A stretch of DNA of 64,000 nt from assembly GCF_900129745.1 (NCBI RefSeq), contig NZ_FQWS01000002.1:248001-312000 (forward strand). The letters are read 5' to 3'. A program made the translations under genes and the position numbers. Of this stretch, positions 34,985 through 44,133 are shown piece after piece. Under the pieces are notes generated by a model. That model was given only the letters and a program-made list of their open reading frames with translations. It was not told the origin of the DNA and did no database searches. The stretch is from Winogradskyella jejuensis (lineage in GTDB: Bacteria > Bacteroidota > Bacteroidia > Flavobacteriales > Flavobacteriaceae). Position 1 is the stretch's first letter. Every line of letters begins with the position of its first letter.

Positions 34985-35404
34985 ATGGCAACTAACAGAA
35001 CATTTACAATGTTAAAGCCAGATGCTGTTGAAAAAGGACACATTGGCGCAATATTAGAAAAAATCAATGCTTCAGGTTTTAGAATCGTAGCAATGAAATT
35101 AACGCAAATGACTAAGGCTGATGCTCAAGAATTTTACGCTATCCATAGTGAGCGTCCATTCTTTGGAGAATTAGTAGAGTATATGACTCGTGGTCCTATC
35201 GTTGCGGCTATCTTAGAAAAAGACAACGCTGTAGAAGATTTTAGAGCATTAATAGGTGCAACTAATCCAGCAGACGCTGCTGAAGGTACAATCCGTAAAT
35301 TATATGCAGCTTCTATTGGTGAGAATGCTGTTCATGGAAGTGATAGTGATGAGAATGCAGCTATCGAGGGTGCTTTTCATTTCTCAGGAAGAGAGATGTT
35401 CTAA
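34985..35404 (+). CDS. ndk: Nucleoside diphosphate kinase
   Basis: A 139-residue enzyme that moves the gamma phosphate between nucleoside triphosphates and diphosphates. [18 protein letters not shown] is the standard start. The catalytic phospho-histidine is His117 in [12 protein letters not shown] use the ATG at 34985; the longer open frame upstream runs through the promoter. It stands alone with its own promoter and terminator. Confidence 0.97.
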   Translation: MATNRTFTMLKPDAVEKGHIGAILEKINASGFRIVAMKLTQMTKADAQEFYAIHSERPFFGELVEYMTRGPIVAAILEKDNAVEDFRALIGATNPADAAEGTIRKLYAASIGENAVHGSDSDENAAIEGAFHFSGREMF

Positions 35405-35425
35405 GACTTTTAGAGCTATAGATAT

Positions 35426-35455
35426 AAAAAAGCCGATGCAATTGCATCGGCTTTT
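35426..35455. terminator. Bidirectional terminator between ndk and DinB-like gene
   Basis: AAAAAGCCGATGCAA followed directly by TTGCATCGGCTTTTT, a perfect 30-base palindrome with A and T ends. Confidence 0.93.
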
Positions 35456-35460
35456 TAGTT

Positions 35461-35922
35461 TTAAATCATTTTTTTGAGAAGTATGATTTGCCCAAGATGG
35501 TAATAGGTGTGTTCGATTATAACATCAACACTTCTGTAATAGGAGCCATATTCTTCTTTAACGAAGACATCCATTAATCGTTCCGTTTCCATATTTTCGA
35601 CGAATTCAATAAAGCTTTTTGAATTTTTTACAAAGGTTTCTTTCAGTTGGCTCCAATCGTGTTCACTCATAATTTCTGGAGCATCAAAGCTGTACTTATC
35701 TCTAATAGTTAATTCTCCACCTTTAAAGACATCCATAACTCCAGACAAATAATAATTGATATGGAATGTTAGACTCGCTATAGAATTTAAATTCTTCACT
35801 TTTTTAGTTGCTTCTATCCACGTCAAATCTTCTATTTGTTCTTTAAAGTTGGTGCCAGTTACCCATTTACCGCTTAAAAGAATTTCTCTAAGTCGATTGG
35901 CTAAGTATTCGTTGTGATTCAT
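35461..35922 (-). CDS. DinB-like four-helix protein
   Basis: A 153-residue helical protein. HINYYLSG near residue 54, HDWSQLK and a C-terminal HTYYHLGQIILLKK fit the DinB/YfiT superfamily, in which three histidines bind a metal. Bacterial relatives include thiol-dependent transferases; with bshC in the same genome a bacillithiol S-transferase role is conceivable but unproven. It is a single gene ended by the shared terminator. Confidence 0.78.
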   Translation of the reverse strand: MNHNEYLANRLREILLSGKWVTGTNFKEQIEDLTWIEATKKVKNLNSIASLTFHINYYLSGVMDVFKGGELTIRDKYSFDAPEIMSEHDWSQLKETFVKNSKSFIEFVENMETERLMDVFVKEEYGSYYRSVDVIIEHTYYHLGQIILLKKMI

Positions 35923-35963
35923 TGGAGGTGTTTTGCTATGTGATGAATTTGAGCGTAATTGAT

Positions 35964-36926
35964 TTATAAGTCAAAAATTAACCCCTCTTTAGCGATATTA
36001 AAGCCTAAATTAATAACTTCATTTTTAGCCATAGAATTATTTTTTAAGAGTGGGTTAGTATGATTAAAATGTATAAAATATATTTTAGATTTATCCTTTA
36101 TGGTCATATTTTCAAAACGTTTAAAGCTTTCTTCAACAAAAGGATGTGGTATCTCAGACATATCTCTATTTGCTATCTCACCGTTTTTATAAAAAGTTGC
36201 GTCTAGAAATGCATAGTCAACTTTTTTAATTTCGTCTTCAATAGAAATCTGCCACTTCTCCCATTTATCAATATCGGGAATAAATAAAGCAGTCTTATTA
36301 GATCCTTGTATTTTGTAACCTACGGTTTCGGTGTATTCGCCTCTATGTGGAACAATGAAAGGTGTAATTTTTAAGTGTGAACTTATAGAGACTTCAGTAT
36401 TATTAGTAATTGTTTTTAAATCTATATTTCCTAATTCAACTAGTTGATTCCAAGGTCCATTAGAACTTAAGTATTGGAACATTTTAGGCATTGTAAAAAC
36501 TGGAATATTTTTAGCGTTTATCGCTTCTCGACCTAGCTGCATTAAACCAGTGTAATGGCCTATATGAGCATGAGTTAAAAAAATGCCATTTGGTAATTGT
36601 ATACTATTGTTATCTATGTATGATGATAGTTTTTTAATTTGAAATTTAATGTCTGGAGTAGCTTCGAAAAGATAAGTTTTCTTCTCTTTCGGTTCTATGA
36701 CACCGATACTTGTAACTTGAGTTGGATTTACATCATCCCATTTATCTACACAGCAAGACTTTGTACATCCAATCTGAGGATAACCAGCATCCTGAGCAGT
36801 GCCAAGAATTACCAATGAGGTTTGTGATACAGTTTTAGTTTTAGATGATTTTTCTACATTATTAATTTTTTTATCACAAGAAGCAAGGGATAATAATAAC
36901 AATGAAAAAACAATTTTGTTAAACAT
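35964..36926 (-). CDS. PqqB-like MBL-fold metallohydrolase, lipoprotein
   Basis: A 320-residue metallo-beta-lactamase-fold protein with a lipoprotein signal (LLLSLASC, cysteine 17). The metal motif is HAHIGH (His119, His121, His124), and GTAQDAGYPQIGC, SNGPWNQLVE and VPHRGEYTETVGY match PqqB. There are no other PQQ biosynthesis genes here and the protein is exported, so it is unlikely to make PQQ. Its ATG follows within 4 bases of a stem-loop that also lies behind the upstream M16 gene. Confidence 0.82.
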   Translation of the reverse strand: MFNKIVFSLLLLSLASCDKKINNVEKSSKTKTVSQTSLVILGTAQDAGYPQIGCTKSCCVDKWDDVNPTQVTSIGVIEPKEKKTYLFEATPDIKFQIKKLSSYIDNNSIQLPNGIFLTHAHIGHYTGLMQLGREAINAKNIPVFTMPKMFQYLSSNGPWNQLVELGNIDLKTITNNTEVSISSHLKITPFIVPHRGEYTETVGYKIQGSNKTALFIPDIDKWEKWQISIEDEIKKVDYAFLDATFYKNGEIANRDMSEIPHPFVEESFKRFENMTIKDKSKIYFIHFNHTNPLLKNNSMAKNEVINLGFNIAKEGLIFDL

Positions 36927-36929
36927 AAG

Positions 36930-36973
36930 AAAGGTGTTTACATTTCTTAAATATAGAAAATATAAACACCTTT
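36930..36973 (-). terminator. Stem-loop between M16 peptidase and PqqB-like genes
   Basis: AAAGGTGTTTA (36930-36940) pairs with TAAACACCTTT (36963-36973) across a 22-base AT-rich loop. It may end the M14-M16 operon. It also sits directly against the start codon of the PqqB-like gene (36926). Confidence 0.5.
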
Positions 36974-36992
36974 TTAAAAAATAAGATTCCTT

Positions 36993-39839
36993 CTACTGGT
37001 CTAAAGCCTCGTAAGTAGGATTTAGTAACACAGGCTTGCCAAAACCTAATTGCTCTAATTTATCTAACTGCGTAGCGGCATCACCAACTACCAAATAAAT
37101 CATTTGGTCTGGACGCAGATATTTGCCTGCAAGTGCTTTCATATCTTCGACAGTCAACCCTTTAACAATTGCCTCGCGTTGTTTAGCGTAATCATCATCA
37201 AAACCTAGCTCACTTATATTTGAAAGCATGCGGAGTTTTGCGCCCAAGGTTTCAAAAGCTCTGGCATTACTCTTTATCGTATAGCCTTTGGTGACTTCTA
37301 AATCGGTACTGTTAAAATCTTTAGCGTAGTTTTCTAAAATGTCTTTTATTAATGCTGCAGACTCGTATGTGACATTAGAACGCACTCCACTAGAAATTTG
37401 AAAATCGCCTGTTAAATCGTCACCACTAAAACGCGAACGAATACCGTAGGTATAACCTTTACCTTCACGTAATTGTTGTGTTAATTGCGAAGCAAAACCA
37501 CCACCACCTAAGCGATAATTCATAACTGTTGCGGCATAATAATCGTCGTCCGTAGCTTTTGGTCCAGGATAGCCAAAACGTATCTGAGATTGCTTGGCAT
37601 TTGGCACATCGTAAAAATAAACTATCGATTTTGTTGGAGCTTTTACCTCTGGTAAAGTAGGAATTGTAACGTCTTTTGCTTCCCATGTAGAATTGATAAT
37701 CTCTAAATTAGATATAACAGCGTCTTTAGAAATGTCACCTACAACATTAAACAATGCTAGCTTCGGCGTAAGATTTGTTTGGTAGTAGGTTTTTAAATCT
37801 TCTATTGTAATTGCTTCTACTGAAGTTTCTGTACCTTGGTTGTTATTGGCCAAAATATGGTCTTTTCCGTAAAGTAATTTTGCATATTCGTTTGCCGCAA
37901 TGGCGTTTGGATTTGCCTTCTGACGTTGAATACTACTTTTTACGCTTTGCTTGGCTAATTCAAATTCTTTGACATCCCAACGTGGTTCAAGAAGTATCTC
38001 AGTCACCAAATCCATAGTCGCATCAAAATGTTTGGAGAGGCTACTACCTGTGATATAAACGGCGTCTTCCGTTGCGTAAGCGTTAATGCGTGCTCCTAAG
38101 CTTTCAATTTCATTTTCTAACTGCTCAGGTGTTTTATTCTTTGTACCTCGGGTCAAAAGGTTGGCCATTAGATTAGAAACACCAATTTTATCTGTATTTT
38201 CTAATAATATACCACCTTTAATCTTTAGTTGAAACTGTACTAACGGCACTTCATCATTTTCGATACCAGCTACTTTTAGTCCTGAATTTAGATTCTCTTT
38301 CCAAACTTCTGGGACGTTTATTTCTGGAGTTTCACCATAAGGAGGCTCGACACTTCTATCGAAACTCGAAGGTGTTTTTTCGTAAGTGGCTGCAATAGAG
38401 GCGTCGAATGTTTCTTCTGCACCTTCAACAATTTGTTCTTCAACTACTTCTGCCAATTCAGAATTAGCTAAGACCAAATTCTTCTGACCTTTAGGCACAA
38501 AGCTCGTAGCGATGTAGTTTTTGTCTTTAATGTAAGTGTTGTAAACACGCATTACATCTTCTGGTGTTACTGCTAAAATATTTTCTACGTCTTTAGTGAT
38601 AAAGCTAGCATCACCAGCAAACATTTCGTATTGTGTAAGTTGCGCACCCTTTCCTAAAACACTGGATAATCCGCTGTAGAAATTAGTTTCCTGTCCGGCT
38701 TTAATTCGGTTTAAATCTTCTTCTGAAATACCATTTTCTTCAAACAATGTAAATCCTTTTTCAATGGCTTTTGCTACATCATTTAGCTCTACTTGGTTAA
38801 ATGCAGTAACGCTAAGTTGTATTTGTCCCGAAATTTCAGAATTGTATTCTCCCATACCTACAAAGCTTGTTAATTGCTCTTCATCAACCAAAACTTTGTT
38901 TAGTGGCGCTTTTTTTCCTTGAGATAAATATTGCGTTAAGACGCTAAGAGCATAGGAGTCTTCGTGATACTGATGAACGCCAGGCCAAGCCATAGTTAAT
39001 CGTGGTGCTCTTGCAAAATTGTCTTCGTAGTACAGGTGTTTTGAGGCGTCAAGAACAGCAGATTGTTTAGCTAATGCCGGGATTTCTTCACCACGTGGAA
39101 TTTCATCAAAATACTTTTTAACCCAAGCTTTTGCTTGGTCTTTATCAAAATCTCCGGCAATGGTCAAAATCACATTATTAGGTACATACCAGCGGTTAAA
39201 GAAATCTTTAACGTCTTGTAAAGTGGCGTTTTGTAAGTCTTCTAAAGACCCAATAACTTGCCAACTATACGGATGCCCTTCAGGATATAGATTTTTGTCT
39301 ATGACATATTGGTTGTGCCCATAAGGTCTGTTGTCTACAGATTGACGTTTCTCGTTTTTTACAACTTGCTTTTCTTTTGCTAAAACAGGTTCTGTAACTG
39401 TATTTATAAAGTAGCCTAACTTATCGGCCTCTGCCCAAATCATTTTTTCTAAGGCGTCTTTTGGCACCGTTTGTAAATAATTTGTGCGGTCGCGACTTGT
39501 AGAACCATTTGCACCAGAGCCACCAATACGTGCACTCATTTTATCGAGTCCACCTTTACCTAGGTTTTCGGATTCAAGGAATAGCAAATGCTCGAATAAA
39601 TGTGCAAAACCAGTACGTCCTTCTTTTTCTCTTGCAGAACCTACATGAGCTGTTAATGACACAGCGACAACTGGGTCAGAGCGGTCGATATGAAACAGGA
39701 CTTTGAGTCCGTTATCGAGTTCAAAGGTTTCGTAATCGACTTTTAATTCTGATGACGCTTCTTCTGTGCTACTCTCTTTACAAGATATTATAACAAGTCC
39801 TACAAGAAGACTTAGGCAAAAGGATTTGATGTATTTCAT
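36993..39839 (-). CDS. M16 family metallopeptidase lipoprotein
   Basis: A 948-residue two-unit M16 peptidase (pitrilysin/processing-peptidase type) with lipoprotein signal (LVIISC, cysteine 20). The inverted zinc motif HxxEH is His80-Leu-Phe-Glu83-His84 in FAHLFEHLLF. The second unit, from about residue 520, lacks HxxEH, as is usual for the non-catalytic half, and contains GGGGFASQLTQQLRE. It is probably a periplasmic oligopeptide protease. It lies 30 bases after the M14 gene and is probably co-transcribed with it. Confidence 0.93.
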   Translation of the reverse strand: MKYIKSFCLSLLVGLVIISCKESSTEEASSELKVDYETFELDNGLKVLFHIDRSDPVVAVSLTAHVGSAREKEGRTGFAHLFEHLLFLESENLGKGGLDKMSARIGGSGANGSTSRDRTNYLQTVPKDALEKMIWAEADKLGYFINTVTEPVLAKEKQVVKNEKRQSVDNRPYGHNQYVIDKNLYPEGHPYSWQVIGSLEDLQNATLQDVKDFFNRWYVPNNVILTIAGDFDKDQAKAWVKKYFDEIPRGEEIPALAKQSAVLDASKHLYYEDNFARAPRLTMAWPGVHQYHEDSYALSVLTQYLSQGKKAPLNKVLVDEEQLTSFVGMGEYNSEISGQIQLSVTAFNQVELNDVAKAIEKGFTLFEENGISEEDLNRIKAGQETNFYSGLSSVLGKGAQLTQYEMFAGDASFITKDVENILAVTPEDVMRVYNTYIKDKNYIATSFVPKGQKNLVLANSELAEVVEEQIVEGAEETFDASIAATYEKTPSSFDRSVEPPYGETPEINVPEVWKENLNSGLKVAGIENDEVPLVQFQLKIKGGILLENTDKIGVSNLMANLLTRGTKNKTPEQLENEIESLGARINAYATEDAVYITGSSLSKHFDATMDLVTEILLEPRWDVKEFELAKQSVKSSIQRQKANPNAIAANEYAKLLYGKDHILANNNQGTETSVEAITIEDLKTYYQTNLTPKLALFNVVGDISKDAVISNLEIINSTWEAKDVTIPTLPEVKAPTKSIVYFYDVPNAKQSQIRFGYPGPKATDDDYYAATVMNYRLGGGGFASQLTQQLREGKGYTYGIRSRFSGDDLTGDFQISSGVRSNVTYESAALIKDILENYAKDFNSTDLEVTKGYTIKSNARAFETLGAKLRMLSNISELGFDDDYAKQREAIVKGLTVEDMKALAGKYLRPDQMIYLVVGDAATQLDKLEQLGFGKPVLLNPTYEALDQ

Positions 39840-39869
39840 AATTTGGTGATTTGTATAGCTAGTATTATT

Positions 39870-42350
39870 TTATAATTCGAATGCGTTATTATTAACAAAG
39901 AAAATGGCGTTCACTAAGAAGAGCTTTCCGTTTTCCCAAAAACTTCTGAACATAGGGTTATCTGCCATGTAAATAAAACTTCCACTTCCCATACGTTCTT
40001 CACCAAATACTAACGTGTTTTCTAAATTATTCAGTGCATTTTTTCCTGCAAAACCAGAGAACACTTTAGTATCTGAAATATGTCCAACGTTATACCCATT
40101 ATCCAACAAGTCGTATGCTGAACTTCCTATTTTTAGGGTAAAATAATGGTTGTCATACCCAAATGCCATAGGATGCGTATTGTCTATTTTACTTTTAAAG
40201 ATAGCTCCTGTTATTAGATTGTTTGCGTATTCGCGTTCACGGTCAGCATAAGGAGTGAGGTTTTCAGATTCTTCACTGTTCTCACTTGATTTGTACTTTA
40301 AGCTAAAGCCGTCTTTACCTGCAAAGCTTCTTAGGGCAGCATCAATAGCAATAACTTTACCTCCAGAACGCACCCAATCTTTTAAGGTTTTCATCAAGTC
40401 CTCATTTAAAATACGGCCATAATAACCACTTGGCATGATTAAGATATTGTACTTGTCTAAATTTGTTCGACTCAAGTTATCCGTATTTATCGATGTTACT
40501 GGATAATGCAATTGCTGCTCAAAAAAGTGCCAAAGTGCGCCATAGTTTAATGATGAGGTGCCTTCACCTGAAAGCATAGCTATTTTCTGTTTATTGATTA
40601 ACTTAATATCTGGCGACCCAATATCTGGTGTGCGTTGTGAAAATCCTGAATTGATAGTAGCTAGCGCCTTATCGTGCTTTTTAGCAATACTATTCAAGGT
40701 AGAAAGCATATTGTCTAGCTTGGCATTATCACCTTTTGTAATGATTAATGAACCACGTTCAAAACTTTTTCCGTTTGATGTGAATGGTTTTTCTGTAAAA
40801 CGTACTCTGAAATTTGCTTTTAAAAGTGAAGCTAAAAATTGCGCATCTTTCATCGAGTCCCAATCGCTCACGTAGCCATAAGCATCTTGTAAGACTTGGT
40901 ATTCCGTTGTTGAAGTAGGTTTAGTACTAGCTATTTTCGTTGTACTTGCCACAGCATCTAATCCGTAAGCGTAAGGCATACTCCAAGCCGTGATGTCATA
41001 GGTTAAAGAGTCGGTGAGTTTTGCGTTAGGCTCAAATAACACTTTTACCATTTTACCTTTTGGCTGATTTGTATGTACTACAAGCGAGTTGTTATTTAAA
41101 CTAATACTACCTTGTTTTCCAGTGGTATAATTATAGCCTGTTGCCTTAGTTGTAGTTGCATTTTCAAATGCAATGTCGTGCTTTTCTAAAAGTGATTTCA
41201 AACGTTCTATTCTATCTGAATTCCCTGAAAGCGCATAGCTTTTATATTTCAAATTTGAATTATCGAAGAATTTCCCGAATTCATCATTTAAGCGTTTCGC
41301 ATTTTTTGAAGCAATCTCAACAGTAGATAAACCAGTAGTCGTATGATGCGTTAAACGCTCAACTAAAGTCAGTACATGGCCTTCGTCGTTTAAAATACCT
41401 AAACCAGCACGTCCGTGTCCACCTTGTTCGTAAGTCATACCAATAGCGCCCATATAAGTTGGGTAGGTGTCACCATAACTTGGATAAAACAAATCGAAGC
41501 GTTCGCGTGTGAAAAATAACCAACCTTCTTTGTCGAAATATTTGGCGTGATTTTTCCCGATTTCCGTTTGAAAGTTGTGTTGAAAATCCGAAATTATTTC
41601 ATGAAACGGTTCTGCAGCTGGCGCAAAATAATACGGCTCGTTTATACCTTGCTCATGAAAATCGACATGAATATGTGGCATCCATTTATTATACGCTTTT
41701 AGTCTTGAAGCTGACTCTATTTGGCTTGCCCAAGCCCAATCACGATTCAAATCAAATAGATAATGGTTTGGTCTTCCGCCAGGCCAAGGTTCATTATGTT
41801 CGCTAGCTTGCTGGTCGATGTCGTAAGGTTGGCTAGCCGTTTCGTTAAACCAATTCACATAACGGTCACGACCATCTGGGTTAATACATGGGTCGATAAT
41901 AACTATCGTATTTTTTAGCCACTCTTGCTTTTCGGTTAATAGTTTGTAAAGTGTCAACATCGAAGCTTCAGTACTAGAGGCTTCATTACCGTGAACGTTG
42001 TAGCTTAACCATACAATAGCAACTTCAAGATTGTTAGGAGTGCCATTTAGTAAACCAGCATTCTTCAAATTATTCTCGCGAATGTTTTCAAGACTTTTGA
42101 TGTTTTCTTCACTAGAGATGTAGGCTAAATATAGAGGACGACGTTCATAAGTTTCACCATATTTTTCTAGTTTCATTTGCTTAGGAACAGCTTTCTCAAC
42201 AGCTTTAAAATAGTCCACAACTTGATGGTGTCTGCTAAATTGTGTGCCGATTGGGTAACCTAAAAATTCATTTGGTGATGGAATGTTTTGCGAAAATGTC
42301 GATAGACTTAATCCAAAAACAAATAATAACGATAAAAGGAGTCTTTGCAT
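39870..42350 (-). CDS. Exported M14 family zinc carboxypeptidase
   Basis: An 826-residue exported protein (MQRLLLSLLFVFGLSLSTFSQ). The M14 domain has His120 and Glu123 (YNVHGNEAS), DPCINPDGRDRY, and the third ligand in HIHVDFHEQG near residue 232. From about residue 585 a glutamine-amidotransferase-like segment follows (IMPSGYYGRILNED, WVRSGGKVIAID). The long form with this tail is common in Bacteroidetes. No T9SS sorting domain is present, so it is probably periplasmic or in the outer membrane. Confidence 0.9.
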   Translation of the reverse strand: MQRLLLSLLFVFGLSLSTFSQNIPSPNEFLGYPIGTQFSRHHQVVDYFKAVEKAVPKQMKLEKYGETYERRPLYLAYISSEENIKSLENIRENNLKNAGLLNGTPNNLEVAIVWLSYNVHGNEASSTEASMLTLYKLLTEKQEWLKNTIVIIDPCINPDGRDRYVNWFNETASQPYDIDQQASEHNEPWPGGRPNHYLFDLNRDWAWASQIESASRLKAYNKWMPHIHVDFHEQGINEPYYFAPAAEPFHEIISDFQHNFQTEIGKNHAKYFDKEGWLFFTRERFDLFYPSYGDTYPTYMGAIGMTYEQGGHGRAGLGILNDEGHVLTLVERLTHHTTTGLSTVEIASKNAKRLNDEFGKFFDNSNLKYKSYALSGNSDRIERLKSLLEKHDIAFENATTTKATGYNYTTGKQGSISLNNNSLVVHTNQPKGKMVKVLFEPNAKLTDSLTYDITAWSMPYAYGLDAVASTTKIASTKPTSTTEYQVLQDAYGYVSDWDSMKDAQFLASLLKANFRVRFTEKPFTSNGKSFERGSLIITKGDNAKLDNMLSTLNSIAKKHDKALATINSGFSQRTPDIGSPDIKLINKQKIAMLSGEGTSSLNYGALWHFFEQQLHYPVTSINTDNLSRTNLDKYNILIMPSGYYGRILNEDLMKTLKDWVRSGGKVIAIDAALRSFAGKDGFSLKYKSSENSEESENLTPYADREREYANNLITGAIFKSKIDNTHPMAFGYDNHYFTLKIGSSAYDLLDNGYNVGHISDTKVFSGFAGKNALNNLENTLVFGEERMGSGSFIYMADNPMFRSFWENGKLFLVNAIFFVNNNAFEL

Positions 42351-42370
42351 AGTAAGAGTTAGTTTAGCAT

Positions 42371-42378
42371 CAAAGCTA
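42371..42378 (-). promoter_or_regulatory. -7 element of the M14-M16 operon
   Basis: Reads TAGCTTTG on the minus strand, matching TAnnTTTG, 20 bases before the M14 start codon. Confidence 0.5.
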
Positions 42379-42492
42379 GTAAAAATAAATACTGTGTTTT
42401 ATAATATGGTGTTTCTAATAGTCATATTAACTAAAAATTAGCAGTTGTCTTTTGCGCATAATGTATATTTATGCCTGATTTAAAGATTACAC

Positions 42493-44088
42493 ATGCCAAC
42501 CGACTGTATTTCGTTTAGAGAGACAAACTACTTTTCTTCGTTTATCTGCGATTATTTGGATGAAAACCCAAAGCTAAAGCCTTTGTATAATCGTTTTCCA
42601 AATCTTGAAAACTTTAAGGCACAAATTGAAGACAAATCTTTCGCTTTTAATAATCAGTCGAGAACTGTCTTAGTTGAAGTTCTTAAAAAACAATATCAAA
42701 ATATTGAAGCCTCAGAGTTGACTGTTCAAAATATTGAAAGCCTACAGCAAGAAAATACATTTACTATAACTACTGGTCATCAATTAAATCTATTTACGGG
42801 ACCGTTATATTTCTTACACAAAATTATATCGACCATAAATCTTACAAAAGAACTTAAAGAGAAGTATCCTGATTATAATTTTGTACCAATTTATTGGATG
42901 GCGTCAGAAGACCATGATTTTGACGAGATTAGTTATTTCAATTTTAAAGGCAAAAAAATAAAATGGAATCGTGAAGATGGAGGTGCGGTTGGTCGTTTTG
43001 ATACTAACGGATTAGATGCTGTTTTAGATATTATTTCGTCGGAGTTTGGTCCTGGAAAACACGCGGAGCAATTGAAGCTTTGGTTTAAAGAAGCTTATGT
43101 GAATCATGATAATTTGGCCGATGCTACACGTTATTTGGCAAATGCGCTTTTTACCAACTATGGTTTAGTGATTTTAGATGCGGATGATGCAGATTTGAAA
43201 CGTTTGTTTATTCCAAACATGCAAAAGGAATTAGTAGAGCAAACGAGTTTTAATAAAGTTAATGAGACTAACAAACTAATCGAAGCCTTAGGTTACGGTG
43301 TACAAGTTAATCCAAGAGAAATTAATTTATTCTACATAACATATAATCTTCGGGAACGTATTGTTTTTGAAGCTGGTGTTTTTAAGGTGAAAAACACCGA
43401 AATCAGCTGGACAAAAGACGAATTGCTGAAACACCTTTTGGAATCACCTGAATGTTTTTCACCAAATGTCATTATGCGTCCATTGTATCAAGAAGTTATT
43501 CTACCGAATCTATGTTATATTGGAGGCGGCGGCGAGTTAGCCTACTGGTTTCAAGTAAAATCAAATTTTGAAGCGCAAGCGGTTGTTTTTCCTATACTGT
43601 TGCTTCGTAATTCAGTTTTAATAAAAACCGAAAAGCAAAATCAAAAACAAAAACACCTAGAAATATCTAATAAAGATTTATTTCTAAAACGTCCGAGTTT
43701 TATTAACAAGCATGTTAGACTAATATCTAATATAGATATTGATTTTACTCAACAGATACAGCATTTAGAACAACAATTTCAGCATTTATATGCCCTAGCA
43801 GAACAAACCGATAAGTCATTTATTGGTGCTGTTGATGCGCAAGTAAAAAAGCAAATAAAGGGTTTACAACATCTAGAAAAGCGCTTACTAAAAGCCCAAA
43901 AGAGAAAACTTGCCGACGAAATTTCTAGAGCCACTGACTTGCAAGAGCAACTGTTTCCTAATCAAAGCTTGCAAGAGCGTAATACTAATTTCTCAGAGTT
44001 GTATTTGGAGTTTGGAGAGGATTTAATACCTACTTTGATTGAATTTTTACAGCCATTAGAAGGTGAATTTCTAATTGTCACTATATAA
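42493..44088 (+). CDS. bshC: Bacillithiol biosynthesis cysteine-adding enzyme BshC
   Basis: A 531-residue protein with the family motifs TTGHQLNLFTGPLYFLHKI near residues 96-114, YWMASEDHDFDEI near 137 and GGGELAYWFQ near 350, plus the long C-terminal coiled coil (about 430-500). BshC completes bacillithiol by ligating cysteine to glucosaminyl-malate. BshA and BshB are not in the window. It is a single gene with a terminator behind it. Confidence 0.95.
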   Translation: MPTDCISFRETNYFSSFICDYLDENPKLKPLYNRFPNLENFKAQIEDKSFAFNNQSRTVLVEVLKKQYQNIEASELTVQNIESLQQENTFTITTGHQLNLFTGPLYFLHKIISTINLTKELKEKYPDYNFVPIYWMASEDHDFDEISYFNFKGKKIKWNREDGGAVGRFDTNGLDAVLDIISSEFGPGKHAEQLKLWFKEAYVNHDNLADATRYLANALFTNYGLVILDADDADLKRLFIPNMQKELVEQTSFNKVNETNKLIEALGYGVQVNPREINLFYITYNLRERIVFEAGVFKVKNTEISWTKDELLKHLLESPECFSPNVIMRPLYQEVILPNLCYIGGGGELAYWFQVKSNFEAQAVVFPILLLRNSVLIKTEKQNQKQKHLEISNKDLFLKRPSFINKHVRLISNIDIDFTQQIQHLEQQFQHLYALAEQTDKSFIGAVDAQVKKQIKGLQHLEKRLLKAQKRKLADEISRATDLQEQLFPNQSLQERNTNFSELYLEFGEDLIPTLIEFLQPLEGEFLIVTI

Positions 44089-44120
44089 AAAAAGCAAGCT
44101 AAATAAAGCTTACTTTTTTT
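44087..44120. terminator. Terminator between bshC and the T9SS adhesin
   Basis: An A tract, GCAAGCT, five-base loop, AGCTTAC and a T tract form a stem with one C-A mismatch. It can serve both convergent genes. Confidence 0.75.
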
Positions 44121-44133
44121 AACTAGTATCAAC

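Noticed and set aside
40741..40760. Partial match to the 18-bp box inside the M14 gene
   Set aside because: Only the ACAAAAGGTG core fits on the minus strand; the second half-site is absent and the site is coding.
40558..40875. Plus-strand 105-codon open frame
   Set aside because: It lies wholly inside the M14 carboxypeptidase gene on the other strand and shows no independent support.
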